A stretch of 64,000 nt of DNA from BAIKAL-G1 sp943369525. Lineage in GTDB: Bacteria; Cyanobacteriota; Cyanobacteriia; PCC-6307; Cyanobiaceae. Where the stretch lies: NCBI GenBank assembly GCA_943369525.1, contig CALRNL020000008.1, forward strand, positions 82,982-146,981. The letters run 5' to 3'. The notes under the pieces are model-generated. The model worked only from the letters and a program-made list of their open reading frames with translations, did not search any database and had not been told where the DNA came from. The translations under genes were made by a program, and so were the position numbers. Of this stretch, positions 16,747 through 24,889 are shown piece by piece (position 1 is the first letter of the stretch; each line of letters starts with the position of its first letter).

Positions 16747-17286
16747 ATGGCCTGGGATCCGGCGCTGCTGCGCAAATTCAATGCCACCGGCCACTTCCGC
16801 CTGCTGAACCAGGTTCGCAGCGAGCTCAAGGCCAACCCGATCAAGCGGGCCGCCCCCTCCGCCGCCGACCAGGCGTCCAGCCGGGGGGTCGCCACCGGCA
16901 AGCCCCTGGACCTGCGCTCCCAGGGCTATGGCCGGCGGCGCTCCTCCTCGGGGTCATCTGCCTCCGCGTCCCCCTCAACTGGCCTGGCTTCCTCGCCAGC
17001 CAAGGCCACCCCTAGCCCCTCTCCGGCGCCCCTGCCGGCCCCAGCCCTCCCCGAGACCCCAGCCAACCCCGACACCACGGCCGCCGCGGTGGCCGAGCCC
17101 AGTCCCTGGGGGCGGCGCCGCTTCAGCACGACGGCCGCAGTCAGTAGCGCCCCAGCCCAGGAGAGCGGTATTCAATTCGAGGGCCAGGCTCCAGCGGATG
17201 GGGACACCCAACCAGGCACCAGTTCCCCAGTCGAGGCGGGCTCCCGCAGTTTCCGCGACCGTCTCAATGCCATCCAAATGCGCTGA
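16747..17286 (+). CDS. Conserved cyanobacterial hypothetical protein
   Basis: A 179-residue protein. The first 35 residues (DPALLRKFNATGHFRLLNQVR) are regular and basic and look like the conserved part. The rest is a long Ser/Pro/Ala-rich disordered stretch (residues about 60-115), ending in a short conserved-looking SFRDRLNAIQMR. I recall similar short N-terminal blocks in cyanobacterial proteins but know no function. It has no signal or membrane segment. It diverges from prx. Confidence 0.7.
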   Translation: MAWDPALLRKFNATGHFRLLNQVRSELKANPIKRAAPSAADQASSRGVATGKPLDLRSQGYGRRRSSSGSSASASPSTGLASSPAKATPSPSPAPLPAPALPETPANPDTTAAAVAEPSPWGRRRFSTTAAVSSAPAQESGIQFEGQAPADGDTQPGTSSPVEAGSRSFRDRLNAIQMR

Positions 17287-17610
17287 ACCCTCTCCGTAGG
17301 GTTAGGTCGCACCGTGAACGATTAAGGCTTGCAGGGGTGGATGGCCCCCTGGCTCCAGCTGGGGACTGGGCCATGGGCTTAGGGCCTGATCGCCGGGCGG
17401 CCCTTGCCCCGCTGGCGCCGATGCCAAGCGAAGGCCGTCTGTGGTTTATGCGAGGCCTGAGGCGCAAGCCGAGGATCGTTTTGCCCGATTTGCTAACTAG
17501 CAACGGGGCTCTTTATTTGGATATTTATACCTGCAATGCTAGCCATTAGGGCTTCAACGGCTAGGTTTATGGGCCGATAGGCCCATGGGCATTTTGCTAT
17601 CAGCGATGGT
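17287..17610. other. Intergenic stretch without a supported gene
   Basis: About 320 bases between two convergent genes. A 70-codon open frame exists but has no ribosome site or recognisable protein character. The right half is AT-richer than its surroundings. No strong terminator was seen. Confidence 0.5.
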
Positions 17611-18501
17611 CTAACTTAGCCCTTGAGAGGTAAACCAGCGGGCTAGGGCTGCCAGGTCTTCATCGCCGTAACCAGCGGCGATGAGGCTGTCTTCCATGGC
17701 GGCAACCTGCCCGCAGATGGGAAGCTGCAAATCCTGGGCGGCAGCGGCCCCGAGGGCGATGGCCAGATCCTTGCGATGCAGGGCCAGCTTGAACCCCAGG
17801 GGGAAACGACCCGCCACCATGGCCTGGGACCGGTGATCCAGGGCCCAGGAGCCCGCAGCGCCCGGGCGCAGGGCCGCCACCACGGCCTCCATCGGCAATC
17901 CCAGCCGTTGCCCCAGGGCCATGGCTTCGGCCACGGCCGCGTAGCTGCCCGCCACCAGGATTTGGTTGACGGCCTTGACCTGCTGGCCCGAGCCAATCGG
18001 CCCAAAGTGGGTCACCGTGTGGCCAACCACCTCCAGCAGGGGCCGGGCCCGACCAACCAAGGCGGCCTCGCCACCGACCAACACCGACAGGGTTCCAGCC
18101 TTCGCCCCCTCGGTGCCGCCGGTGACGGGGGCATCGAGGCAACCCACCCCAACGGCCAGGAGCCGGCGATGCAGCTCCTGGGCCTGGGCGGGCGCAATCG
18201 TGGAGAAATCGATCACCAGGGCCCCTGGCTGCAGGCAGCCTGCGGCGCCCCGTTCCCCAAACAACACCTCCTCGGCGGCGGCCCCATCACTGACGCAGAG
18301 GCACAGGATCTCGGCCCTGGCGGCCGCCTCGGCGGGACTGGCGGCCCGGGTCGCGCCCGCCGCCGCCAGCGGCTCTTCGGCCTGGCGGCTGCGGTTGTGG
18401 ACCGTGAGCGGGTATCCGGCAGCCAGCAGGTTGGCGGCCATGGGCGAGCCGAGCTGGCCCAAGCCAATGAAGCCAACGCAGGGCAAGGGGGCGCCAGTCA
18501 T
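17611..18501 (-). CDS. NAD(P)-dependent 3-hydroxyisobutyrate dehydrogenase-like oxidoreductase
   Basis: A 296-residue beta-hydroxyacid dehydrogenase. The N-terminal Rossmann motif is VGFIGLGQLGSPMAANLL, the substrate-binding block is FLDAPVTGG-like CLDAPVTGGTEGAKAGTLSVLVGG, and the catalytic lysine region is GSGQQVKAVNQILVAG. The C-terminal helical domain is complete. Family members act on 3-hydroxyisobutyrate, tartronate semialdehyde or glyoxylate/succinic semialdehyde, and sequence alone does not fix the substrate. ATG at 18501 gives the standard N-terminus. Confidence 0.85.
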   Translation of the reverse strand: MTGAPLPCVGFIGLGQLGSPMAANLLAAGYPLTVHNRSRQAEEPLAAAGATRAASPAEAAARAEILCLCVSDGAAAEEVLFGERGAAGCLQPGALVIDFSTIAPAQAQELHRRLLAVGVGCLDAPVTGGTEGAKAGTLSVLVGGEAALVGRARPLLEVVGHTVTHFGPIGSGQQVKAVNQILVAGSYAAVAEAMALGQRLGLPMEAVVAALRPGAAGSWALDHRSQAMVAGRFPLGFKLALHRKDLAIALGAAAAQDLQLPICGQVAAMEDSLIAAGYGDEDLAALARWFTSQGLS

Positions 18502-18746
18502 GGCCAAAGCTGTCCCAAGGGGTGCGGGGGAAGGCTGCCACGGGGCGCCAATCGCCAGGAGGCCCTGGACGATGGGAGCTTGGCGTGCCGATCGAGCTAC
18601 GCCTGAAAGGGGTGAATGGACGCCCCGTGGTCGCCGAAACCGAGCCTGCGGGGGCTGTGATGCAACCAACACAGGGTCCTGCATCCCCCAGGGCTGCGTT
18701 TGGGGCCAGCCTCGCCCAAGGTGTGGGGGACCTGTCTGCCCAGCCC

Positions 18747-19109
18747 ATGACCAGCGCCCATGAAGCCAGCCCGCTCGACGCCGACGGGAGCCCGGCTATC
18801 CGCACGGTGCTTGATGCCATGGAGGCCGCCGAGATCAGCCCGGAGGACGCCCTGCAAATCAGCCTGGTGCTGCTGAACTTCGTCGAAGAGCACCACCTCC
18901 TCAACCTGGAGGAGTACCTCCAAGACGAGCAGCCCGATGCCATCAGCATTGCCGTTTGGGCCGCTGACAGTGCCCGCCTCAAGGCCGCCAGGGAGTTGGT
19001 TGAGGAAGTTCTCGGGGATGACGAGGAGGATGACGAAGGGGACGACGAAGGCGATGGGGCGGATGGCGAAGACGGTTCGGACGATGGGCTGCTCGCGAGC
19101 GGTAACTGA
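18747..19109 (+). CDS. Conserved hypothetical protein with acidic tail
   Basis: From the ATG at 18747 this is a 120-residue protein. A helical domain (IRTVLDAMEAAEISPEDALQ to AREL) is followed by a very acidic tail made almost only of Asp, Glu and Gly (residues about 92-115). There is no signal or membrane segment. The open frame continues 75 codons upstream, so a longer form is possible, but the upstream part overlaps the start region of the divergent dehydrogenase gene. The function is unknown. Confidence 0.6.
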   Translation: MTSAHEASPLDADGSPAIRTVLDAMEAAEISPEDALQISLVLLNFVEEHHLLNLEEYLQDEQPDAISIAVWAADSARLKAARELVEEVLGDDEEDDEGDDEGDGADGEDGSDDGLLASGN

Positions 19110-19303
19110 GTCCGATGGCGGCGTCCGGGGGCTGCCGTTCAGCGGAGCGGGGCCTGATCGTTGCCAGGTCAGAGCAGCCAGCCCCAAGCGGCCTGGTGCG
19201 GCCTAAATCAGAGCCCTCCGGCTGCGCCGGGCTAAGGGCCAGCCGGCGTTGGCTCCTCAAGCTTGGCTGGCAGGCTTGGCCGGTCAAGGCCTGGCCTGGG
19301 CGC

Positions 19304-19513
19304 TCAGGCCTTCCACACCGCCCCCTCAGGCACGACCGGTGCCTGGCTCAGGTCAGCTGGCTCCTGGTAGGCCACCCGCCACAGGGGCAGGGTGCAGGGC
19401 ACAAACTCCATGGCTTCGACCAGCACATGGTCGGGCTTGGGCGAGGGAGAGGCGACAAACCCAGGCCGCCAGCTGGCGGATCCCTTAAACCACACCCAGC
19501 ACTTTTCTTTCAC
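19304..19513 (-). CDS. Small Trp-rich conserved-looking protein
   Basis: A 69-residue protein from a GTG start (MKEKCWVWFKGSASWRPG). The sequence looks like real protein, with four tryptophans, VLVEAMEFVPCTLPLWRVAY, and an ordered C-terminus (VPEGAVWKA). No clear ribosome site is visible and no family is known to me. It lies just downstream of the YjbQ-like gene on the same strand but more than 50 bases away. Confidence 0.5.
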   Translation of the reverse strand: MKEKCWVWFKGSASWRPGFVASPSPKPDHVLVEAMEFVPCTLPLWRVAYQEPADLSQAPVVPEGAVWKA

Positions 19514-19563
19514 TGACCAGCCAAAGGCACCCGGGAGCGGAGTTTGTCACGGCTGGGCGGGGC

Positions 19564-20043
19564 TCAACCAACACCACTGGGCCCAGGCGCCTTGGCCTCG
19601 CCGATCAGGTGGCAGGCGATCCGGCGCTGGTGGGGGATTGCCCGGTGTTCCCACAGATAGATGCCCTGCCAGACGCCCACCAGCAGGCGACCGTGTTCGA
19701 CGCTCAAGGTGAGGGTCTGGCTGGTCAGGGCCGTGCGGATGTGGGCGGGCATGTCGTCATCGCCCTCGTCGTCATGGGCGTAGCGAACCCGTTTGCCAAG
19801 GCCATTGGGAGGGCCGTAGCCGTCCTGGGGCACTAGCGCATCCATCCAGGCGGCCAGGTCGTGCAACACCCGGGGATCGGCGTTCTCGTTGATCGTGAGG
19901 CTGGCGCTGGTGTGCAGGCAGCTCAGGTGCAGCACGCCCAGGTCCAGGCCCGTGCTGGCGATCCACTGGTTCAACAAGGGATTGAGCCGGGTCAACCCCT
20001 GGCCCTGGGTTCGGACCTCCAGCTGATGCAGGGCCTGTTGCAT
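19564..20043 (-). CDS. YjbQ/UPF0047-family protein (secondary thiamine-phosphate synthase-like)
   Basis: A 159-residue protein of the compact YjbQ family. Hallmarks in order are LHLSCLHTSASLTINENADP, which contains the conserved HTSAS and NE, the histidine-bearing HDDEGDDDMPAHIRTALTSQTLTL, and GVWQGIYLWEHR. Some members have weak thiamine phosphate synthase activity; the physiological role is unsettled. ATG at 20043 gives the standard start. Extra upstream codons are low-complexity (repeated WLLDSELAWLLGPELA) and probably untranslated. Confidence 0.88.
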   Translation of the reverse strand: MQQALHQLEVRTQGQGLTRLNPLLNQWIASTGLDLGVLHLSCLHTSASLTINENADPRVLHDLAAWMDALVPQDGYGPPNGLGKRVRYAHDDEGDDDMPAHIRTALTSQTLTLSVEHGRLLVGVWQGIYLWEHRAIPHQRRIACHLIGEAKAPGPSGVG

Positions 20044-20500
20044 CGGGCCAATCGAGCTGGGGCAAGTCCTAGCAGCAGCTCCAGCCAGCTCCGGACCGAG
20101 CAGCCAGGCCAGCTCCGAATCAAGCAGCCAAGCCAACTCATCGAGGCAATGGCTTCGGCCTGCCGCGCAGCGGATTGGCATCCCTGGGGGTCCCATGGCC
20201 CTGCCGCCAGGGCAAGCAAACGGCTTGGCTCGGCCCGGTGCCTAGGGCCAAGGGCACCGGCTGGCTGAACGTTCGACTCCGGGCCAGGGGCCCCCGATCG
20301 CCTGATCCAGACCGGACGATGGCTGCAATAGGCAAAGGCAGATCAGCCTTAAGGGAGGCCATGGACCCGAAGGGCAGGGCATCACCCCAGTCACCCCGGC
20401 CCATTTGGGGTCAGCCAGCCCCATGGCTTCTGATTCGCTCCCCTCGAATTCCAGCAAGCTCCAGAGGATGGCCAGCACCAGTGCCAGCAGCAACGGCACC

Positions 20501-20533
20501 AGGGGGTGCCTGGGGCAAGCCCCAGCCCCCACC
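20501..20533. repeat. GC-rich dispersed hairpin, copy 2
   Basis: Contains CTGGGGCAAGCCCCAG, a perfect stem with a two-base centre. It is flanked by AGGGGGTGCC and CCCCCACC and resembles 16544-16570. Confidence 0.35.
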
Positions 20534-20741
20534 CCACCGCCCTGCGAGGATGCAGTCCATCCTCAGGGCCCCAGACAGCTGGCCCCCGCCGGATTCGTCC
20601 CGGCTGGCCCCCAGCCGCCCAGGCGCCTTGAGCACTAGGGCGAAGGCGCGGGATGGTGGGGGGGCAGGCCCGCCGCGGTGGTGACGGGCTGGTTAACAAG
20701 GAACGGCTTCCCTGCGGATGGAGATCTGTAGTAGCCCCAAA

Positions 20742-20791
20742 CCCTAATCAGTGGCCCCTAACCTTAGTTAGGGTCTCAAAATCTTAATCAG
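20742..20791. repeat. Inverted repeat flanked by direct repeats
   Basis: CCCTAAC (20756-20762) and GTTAGGG (20767-20773) form a perfect hairpin with a 4-base loop. It is bracketed by CCCTAATCAG (20742-20751) and CTTAATCAG (20783-20791), which share TAATCAG. The site is in AT-richer DNA about 140 bases beyond the pstS stop. It may be a binding site or the residue of a mobile element. Confidence 0.4.
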
Positions 20792-20929
20792 GGGTCTCGC
20801 CTGGGCTAGGCGAGCCCAAGGGCTGCATCAAGCGCAGGGTGGAGCGTAAGACTCCTTCCTAGAAATTTAGGAAAGACTCGCAAATTGAGTGATATCGGGG
20901 CTAAGTGTAGAAAATAAAGTTGCTTGATC

Positions 20930-21997
20930 TTATCGGAATTGGGGTAACTTGCCGGCATCAAAACTCCGCCTTAGCGCCTCGCCAATGCTAAGGCCCACGG
21001 GCAGGTCACCGCCAAAGGAGCTTCCCGTAATTTGCTTGTATAGCTTTGATTCGACAAGGCGATAGGTGCTGGCAGGCAGGGGGATTGCCCCAGCTTTTGT
21101 GGCAAGGCGAAGGCCGATGCGCAGGGTGAATGTGGTGAACTTCTGCACGTCGGGATTGCCTGCAAAGGCCTTGCCGTTGATGTAGATAAATAGGGGCCGC
21201 GAGAGCGGCTGATAGCGACCCTCTTGGACGTTAATAACGGATGGTTTTACCGCACCTGCTGGGGTGGCAACGGCAAGGGCCCGCAACTTGTTTCGATTGG
21301 CTTCAAAGTAGCTAAGGCCAAAATAACCAAGGGCATTTGGATTTTGGGCAACGCACTTGACGATCAAGTTGTCATCTTCGCTGGCGGCATAATCCTGCCT
21401 GGAGTTGTCGTCACTGCCATTGATCGCCTTGTTGAAATAATCGTAGGTGCCAGAATCCTTGCCTGGGCCGCAGAGCTTGATGGGGCGATCGGGCCAGGCT
21501 TGATTCACGGCATTCCAACGCTGGATCTTGCCTTCGGCCTGGCGCCCCCACAGCAGCGCCAGCTCCTTGGTGCTGATTTGCTTGGCCCAGGTATTGGCAG
21601 GGTTTACAACGATCGAGAGGGCATCAAAAGCAATCGGCAGCTCGATAAAGTTGATTCGATTGCTAGCACAAGCTTTGAGCTCCTTGCTGTTAATCGGACG
21701 GGAGGCATTGGCTATTTCAAGCTGGCCGGCACAAAAGCGCTTGAATCCAGCACTGGTTCCTGATTCTTTGAGATCGATTTTGCTGGTGTTGCCAGCGGCC
21801 CGATAGGCCTTAATGGCCTCCGCCATGATTGGGAACACCGTGCTCGAGCCCCCCACTCGGATGGCTGGCGGCTGCTTGTCGCTGTCCCGTTCGCCAGTTT
21901 CGGCCTGGGCCATGGTCGGCATTGCCAGGGCAGAAGCGAAGACTGCCGCGATCGAAACCCCGTGGATGGCGTTTCGGCAGGACCAGGTGGAAGCCAT
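20930..21997 (-). CDS. sphX: PstS/SphX-family periplasmic phosphate-binding protein
   Basis: A 355-residue secreted solute-binding protein with signal peptide (SIAAVFASALAMPTMAQA). The phosphate-binding segments are VGGSSTVFPIMAEA, KESGTSAGFKRFC and the GPGKDSGTYDYF block. It resembles cyanobacterial SphX, the phosphate-binding protein outside the classical pst operon. No pstC, pstA or pstB is next to it, so it must use a transporter encoded elsewhere. A CTTAACC half-site resembling cyanobacterial Pho boxes lies about 60 bases upstream of the start (22059-22065). Its position beside arsenic genes is notable because PstS proteins set the phosphate/arsenate selectivity of uptake. Confidence 0.9.
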   Translation of the reverse strand: MASTWSCRNAIHGVSIAAVFASALAMPTMAQAETGERDSDKQPPAIRVGGSSTVFPIMAEAIKAYRAAGNTSKIDLKESGTSAGFKRFCAGQLEIANASRPINSKELKACASNRINFIELPIAFDALSIVVNPANTWAKQISTKELALLWGRQAEGKIQRWNAVNQAWPDRPIKLCGPGKDSGTYDYFNKAINGSDDNSRQDYAASEDDNLIVKCVAQNPNALGYFGLSYFEANRNKLRALAVATPAGAVKPSVINVQEGRYQPLSRPLFIYINGKAFAGNPDVQKFTTFTLRIGLRLATKAGAIPLPASTYRLVESKLYKQITGSSFGGDLPVGLSIGEALRRSFDAGKLPQFR

Positions 21998-22208
21998 GGG
22001 AGAGGGCCGACGGGAGTGGGGGGGAGAATCCCATTAAAGGGATCAATCCTTATTGATGGGTTAAGGCGGGTCGACTGTTGCGCAGGGTGTCAATGCTGGG
22101 CGGCCTGGGGGCCATGGCGGTGCTTGCCACCAAAGGAACCACCCTCTGGCGGAGGGCCAGATCTCAGCCAATCGCAAGATGGTGCTCCTGAAGCTCGCCC
22201 GGATCGAG

Positions 22209-23306
22209 TCAGCCGGCCGGACCCTGGAGCCGGGGCTTCAGCCAGAGGGACACGTAGACCAGCGATACCAGGACCGGCACTTCTATCAGGGGGCCAATCA
22301 CGCCGGCTAGGGCCTGTTGGGAGGTCACACCCCAAATGCTGATGCACACGGCAATCGCCAACTCGAAATTATTTCCAGCTGCCGTAAACGCGAGGGTAGA
22401 TGTTTTGGGATAGTCAAGGCCGCATCTGCTGCCAACCGCGAAGGCGATGCCCCACATCAGCACAAAGTAGAGCAGCAGTGGAATGGCAACCCTGATCACC
22501 TGGGCCGGATCTGCGGTGATTGCCTGGCCTTGCAGGGCGAACATCACGACGATCGTGAACAGCAGGCCGTAGAGGGCCCAAGGGCCGAGCCTGGGCAAGA
22601 AAACCTGTTCATACCATCGACGCCCCTTGAGGCGCACACCAAACAGACGGGTCAGAAAGCCAGCCACCAGGGGGATGCCGAGAAAAATCAAAACTGCCCG
22701 GGCAATCTCGCCGAAGGAAAAGCGCACGATCTCGCTTTCAAGCCCAAGCCAGGCAGGCAGAATCTGTAGGTAGAAGGTGCCGAGTAGGGCGTAGAACAGC
22801 ACCTGCAGGATCGAATTAATCGCCACCAGCAAGGCCGCCGCATCCCGGTTCCCCTGGGCCAGATCGATCCAGATCAGCACCATGGCAATACAGGGGGCGA
22901 TGCCGATCAGGATCAGCCCGGTGCGAAAAGCCGCTTGATCCGGCAGGAATAGCCAGGCCAGGGTGAACATCAGCAGCGGTCCCAGGCCCCAGGTCAAGGC
23001 GAGGGTGAGGCTGAGCAAGCGTCGATCCCGGGCTATCGGGCCCAGGGCGCTATAGCGCACCTTGGCTAGCACCGGATACATCATCACTAGCAATCCCAAG
23101 GCAATCGGCAAGGAGGTGTGCCCCACTTGGACCGAACCCAACAGGGTCTGGAGGCCAGGCACCAGGCGCCCCAACAGCAGGCCCGAGCCCATCGCCAGCA
23201 GGATCCACAGCGGCAGCAGCTGGTCGAGCCTGGAAAGCTGGCCGCTCCCCATGGCCTCGGGACCAACGGTGGCTGGGTGACCGGTGCCGGGATGGTCCAT
23301 GGGCAT
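22209..23306 (-). CDS. acr3: ACR3-family arsenite efflux transporter
   Basis: A 365-residue membrane protein with ten predicted spans. It extrudes arsenite through the cytoplasmic membrane using the proton gradient. Family signatures include LGLLVMMYPVLAKVRY, the conserved GIAPCIAMVLIW cysteine-containing span, and AAGNNFELAIAVCISIWG near the C-terminus. The ATG overlaps the arsR stop as TAATG, so the two are translationally coupled. No ArsC arsenate reductase is present here. Confidence 0.94.
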   Translation of the reverse strand: MPMDHPGTGHPATVGPEAMGSGQLSRLDQLLPLWILLAMGSGLLLGRLVPGLQTLLGSVQVGHTSLPIALGLLVMMYPVLAKVRYSALGPIARDRRLLSLTLALTWGLGPLLMFTLAWLFLPDQAAFRTGLILIGIAPCIAMVLIWIDLAQGNRDAAALLVAINSILQVLFYALLGTFYLQILPAWLGLESEIVRFSFGEIARAVLIFLGIPLVAGFLTRLFGVRLKGRRWYEQVFLPRLGPWALYGLLFTIVVMFALQGQAITADPAQVIRVAIPLLLYFVLMWGIAFAVGSRCGLDYPKTSTLAFTAAGNNFELAIAVCISIWGVTSQQALAGVIGPLIEVPVLVSLVYVSLWLKPRLQGPAG

Positions 23307-23671
23307 TAGGAGCAGGGGGGTGCGGGGGACTGGCAAGCGATGGCGAGCTGGCCCAGCCAGTCCCGCAGGAGCAACAGGCTGGCGGGCTCCAGGCCGTAGT
23401 AGATCCAGCGGCCATCCTGGCGAGCGCGGATCAGGCCGGCCTCCTTAAGCACCTTGAGATGGAAGGAAAGCTTGGACTGGGCTAAATCCAGGTCGCTGGT
23501 GAGATCACAGACGCAGCGTTCGCCGTTTTGCAGGGCCACCAACACCTGGAGGCGAATGGGTTCGGCCAGGGCCCGCAGAAGCCGTTGGGCCTGCCCTTCT
23601 GCAAGCGGCCCAGCCAATGGCTCCAATGGGACGGTGATTTCCAAGTTGGCGACGAATGGGTCAGCGAACAC
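23306..23671 (-). CDS. arsR: ArsR/SmtB-family arsenite-responsive repressor
   Basis: A 121-residue winged-helix repressor. The DNA-binding helices cover LTSDLDLAQSKLSFHLKVLKEAGLI. The ERCVCDL motif carries Cys53 and Cys55, the classical arsenite ligands of ArsR. The C-terminus adds two more cysteines (IACQSPAPPCS). It starts at GTG and heads an operon with acr3, divergent from gap-arsJ. An ATCAA-N6-TTGAT operator lies between them. Arsenite binding should release it and induce both transcripts. Confidence 0.93.
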   Translation of the reverse strand: MFADPFVANLEITVPLEPLAGPLAEGQAQRLLRALAEPIRLQVLVALQNGERCVCDLTSDLDLAQSKLSFHLKVLKEAGLIRARQDGRWIYYGLEPASLLLLRDWLGQLAIACQSPAPPCS

Positions 23672-23761
23672 GACACTGCCGGCCCGGTAGCCGACGGCCT
23701 AGGGATTGAAGGTATGGGAGCTGACGGCTAGGGGCAAGGGGGCGGGGCGGACCCCATATTC

Positions 23762-23779
23762 AATCAACCTTAATTGATC
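23762..23779. promoter_or_regulatory. Probable ArsR operator in the divergent arsR/gap promoter region
   Basis: A perfect inverted repeat, ATCAA (23763-23767), six bases (CCTTAA), TTGAT (23774-23778), extends by one A/T-type pair on each side. It lies 40 bases from the gap start codon and about 90 from arsR. Spacing and core resemble known ArsR-family operators. The regulator assignment is inferred from adjacency. Confidence 0.7.
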
Positions 23780-23818
23780 TACGCTTGGGCCGTCGGCGGC
23801 GGTCCTGCTCCCCTTCCC

Positions 23819-24844
23819 ATGAAAATCGGCATCAACGGCTTTGGTCGCATCGGCCGCCTGGTCTTCCGGGCCCTCTGGGGTCGGCCCGGCATCGAGTTGG
23901 TCCACGTCAATGATCCGGCCGGTGACGCGTTTGCCGCTGCCCATCTGCTGGCGTTTGACTCGGTGCATGGCCGCTGGCATCAGGCCGTTCAAGCAACGAC
24001 CGGTGGCTTTTCTGTTGCAACCACTCTTCTGAGCTATAGCCAGGAGAAGGACCCCACGGCTGTGCCCTGGCGCCAGGCAGGGGTGGAGATGGTGCTCGAA
24101 TGCAGCGGCAAGTTCAAGACACCGGAAACGCTGCAGCCCTACTTCGATCAGGTGGGCCTTAAGCATGTGGTGGTGGCCTGCCCCGTGAAGGGGGAGATCG
24201 CCGGCGCCGAAGCACTCAACATCGTTTACGGCATTAACCACCACCTCTACGACCCCAACCTCCACCGGCTAACGACCGCCGCCTCCTGCACCACCAACTG
24301 CCTGGCCCCCGTGGTGAAGGTGGTGCACGAGAGCTTCGGCATCGAACACGGCTCGATCACCACCCTCCACGATGTCACCAACACCCAGGTGGTGGTCGAT
24401 GCCTTCAAAAGCGACCTGCGCCGGGCGCGCTCCTGCAGCCAAAGCCTGATTCCCACCACCACAGGCTCGGCGAAGGCCATCGGCTTGATCTTCCCGGAAC
24501 TGCAAGGCAAGCTCAAAGGCCATGCCGTGCGGGTGCCCTTGCTGAACGCTTCGCTCACCGATGCGGTGTTCGAGCTCAAGCGCAGCGTCACGGTGGAAGA
24601 GGTTAACCGGGCTTTCGAGGAGGCCGCCCATGGCCCCCTGCGTGACATCCTCGGGTATGAAACTAGGCCCCTGGTTTCTGTCGACTACGTCAACGATTCC
24701 CGCAGTGCCATCGTCGATGGCCTCTCGACGATGGTGGTCAACGGCACCCAGCTCAAGGTCTATGCCTGGTACGACAATGAATGGGGCTATAGCTCCCGCA
24801 TGGCGGATCTGGTTTGCCATGTGGCCATGCTTAATCGACCTTGA
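23819..24844 (+). CDS. gap: Glyceraldehyde-3-phosphate dehydrogenase of the ArsJ arsenate-resistance pathway
   Basis: A 341-residue GAPDH with Rossmann motif INGFGRIGRL, catalytic Cys157 in SCTTNC, and a normal C-terminus (WYDNEWGYSSRM). In ars operons such a GAPDH makes 1-arseno-3-phosphoglycerate from arsenate and glyceraldehyde-3-phosphate, and ArsJ exports this product. arsJ follows 45 bases downstream and arsR is divergent, so this role is far likelier than central glycolysis. ATG at 23819 gives the standard MKIGINGFG start. Several insertions and departures from housekeeping Gap fit the specialised branch. Confidence 0.93.
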   Translation: MKIGINGFGRIGRLVFRALWGRPGIELVHVNDPAGDAFAAAHLLAFDSVHGRWHQAVQATTGGFSVATTLLSYSQEKDPTAVPWRQAGVEMVLECSGKFKTPETLQPYFDQVGLKHVVVACPVKGEIAGAEALNIVYGINHHLYDPNLHRLTTAASCTTNCLAPVVKVVHESFGIEHGSITTLHDVTNTQVVVDAFKSDLRRARSCSQSLIPTTTGSAKAIGLIFPELQGKLKGHAVRVPLLNASLTDAVFELKRSVTVEEVNRAFEEAAHGPLRDILGYETRPLVSVDYVNDSRSAIVDGLSTMVVNGTQLKVYAWYDNEWGYSSRMADLVCHVAMLNRP

Positions 24845-24889
24845 TTTCGCTTGATTGAATCGGGACCAAATTAGGGCAGCTTCGCCACC

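Larger units (their letters stand above)
20044..20929. other. Long intergenic region without a supported gene
   Basis: Nearly 900 bases. Several GC-driven open frames overlap on both strands and none shows a convincing protein. The best, a minus-strand frame near 20400-20530 with one hydrophobic segment (LVPLLLALVLAILWSLLEF), lacks a clear start. The region holds a second copy of a dispersed hairpin and an inverted repeat flanked by short direct repeats. Confidence 0.5.

Noticed and set aside
17337..17549. 70-codon plus-strand open frame
   Set aside because: No ribosome site, no protein-like pattern, and it lies in a gap between convergent genes.
20242..20532. 96-codon minus-strand frame with a hydrophobic segment
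   Set aside because: Only 19 hydrophobic residues look real; the rest is Pro/Cys/Gly-rich, and other long frames overlap it on both strands as expected from high GC.
24838..24880. Second ArsR-like site after gap (TTGAT repeated)
   Set aside because: The TTGAT copies are direct, not inverted, and lie in a 45-base gap between co-directional genes.
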